DNA of 24,502 bases, taken from IMG/VR virus record IMGVR_UViG_3300044644_001149, positions 1 through 24,502 of that record, one strand, 5' to 3'. Origin of the DNA: a virus. A program made the position numbers and the translations under genes. Below are positions 24,302-24,502 of this stretch, in pieces; position 1 is the stretch's first letter; every line of letters begins with the position of its first letter. Below the pieces are notes generated by a model that saw only the letters and a program-made list of their open reading frames with translations, was not told the origin of the DNA and ran no database searches.

Positions 24302-24502
24302 ATGGCAAAATCTAATATATTAAGGTATGTTGGCAACATTCTCCTTTTATCGGGATATTTTATTCTGCTTTGGGGAGATCCAAAAGTTGGATTGCTTGTA
24401 AAATGCTTTGGAAATGCTTTTGTAGTTCCATTTGCAATCAAGTATAAGTTTTGGGACATTTTAGTATTATGTGGTTTTTATGCTGCAATTGAGATTCCAA
24501 AA
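24302..24502 (+). CDS. membrane protein, 3' end outside window
   Basis: Open to the end of the window (67 codons seen). Starts MAKSNILRYVGNILLLSGYF, with hydrophobic helices about residues 9-25 (VGNILLLSGYFILLWGD) and 49-65 (WDILVLCGFYAAIEI), separated by a polar turn and a hydrophobic loop (KCFGNAFVVPFAIKYK). Two spans are visible and more may follow. An in-frame ATG at 24287 would add five residues; I prefer 24302, but neither has a convincing ribosome binding site. I have a vague memory of cyanophage proteins with similar RYVGN and LLWGD segments, all hypothetical. The gap before it (24253-24301) holds no clear terminator. Confidence 0.65.
   Translation, partial: MAKSNILRYVGNILLLSGYFILLWGDPKVGLLVKCFGNAFVVPFAIKYKFWDILVLCGFYAAIEIPK

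Noticed and set aside
667-24459. Minus-strand ORFs of 60-135 codons across the window
   Set aside because: They all lie opposite well-supported plus-strand genes, tRNAs or low-complexity coding regions, and show no motifs or ribosome binding sites.
1-24502. CRISPR array or insertion sequence
   Set aside because: No regularly spaced repeats of 20-40 bases, no transposase motifs, and no terminal inverted repeats with target duplications were seen.

Overview
The window is a dense, one-directional (all +) stretch of a T4-like virus genome, almost certainly a marine cyanophage (cyanomyovirus) infecting Synechococcus or Prochlorococcus. The evidence is the T4 replication set (gp43 polymerase, UvsX, gp41 helicase, gp61 primase), class I NrdA/NrdB, the cyanophage-typical MazG-like pyrophosphohydrolase, a 2OG-Fe(II) hydroxylase in the replication operon, T4-type late promoters (NATAAATA), and many tiny genes coupled by ATGA or TAATG overlaps. 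I cannot decide the exact host from sequence alone. No gene on the minus strand is supported, and no stretch of more than 300 bases lacks a gene.

Layout. (1) 1-6199: replication and nucleotide operon: gp43 (5' end outside the window), a 54-aa ORF, uvsX, an Asp/Asn hydroxylase-like gene, gp41, a MazG-like gene and two small ORFs, closed by a terminator at 6198-6219. (2) 6219-12846: late, virion-associated block: an acidic/basic polyprotein-like gene, tRNA-Ala, a nucleotidyltransferase with an N-terminus like the T4 capsid-targeting peptide, a 681-aa low-complexity structural protein with repeated LxE|A sites, a 56-aa ORF, a structural protein starting MALWGNN, and several small genes. (3) 12847-17497: an early-type promoter, then gp61 primase, nrdA and nrdB, ending in a strong terminator. 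(4) 17498-19880: accessory genes: GIY-YIG-like nuclease, methyltransferase-like protein, secreted RlpA-like protein and an anchored protein. (5) 19881-24502: an accessory region with nine more tRNAs (Arg-TCT, Leu-TAG, Gly-TCC, Asn-GTT, Val-TAC, Ser-TGA, Pro-TGG, Ile-TAT, and one CAT tRNA), an HNH endonuclease, a candidate structured ncRNA, a Dps-like ferritin, an operon of very small membrane and zinc-ribbon proteins, and a Phd/YefM-like antitoxin domain. None of the ten tRNAs encodes CCA.

How it works together. Replication and dNTP genes raise nucleotide supply and copy DNA. Sigma70-like promoters with TTGACA (or TTGACT) -35 boxes precede primase, several tRNAs and accessory genes, which suggests early transcription by host RNA polymerase. 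NATAAATA motifs precede virion genes, the HNH gene and the Dps-like gene, which suggests late expression. The most notable observations are a 148-nt run of six consecutive hairpins with complementary loops between tRNA-Asn and tRNA-Val (20588-20735), an HNH gene whose start codon is preceded by a hairpin that a late promoter would disrupt, and a likely capsid-packaged nucleotidyltransferase.
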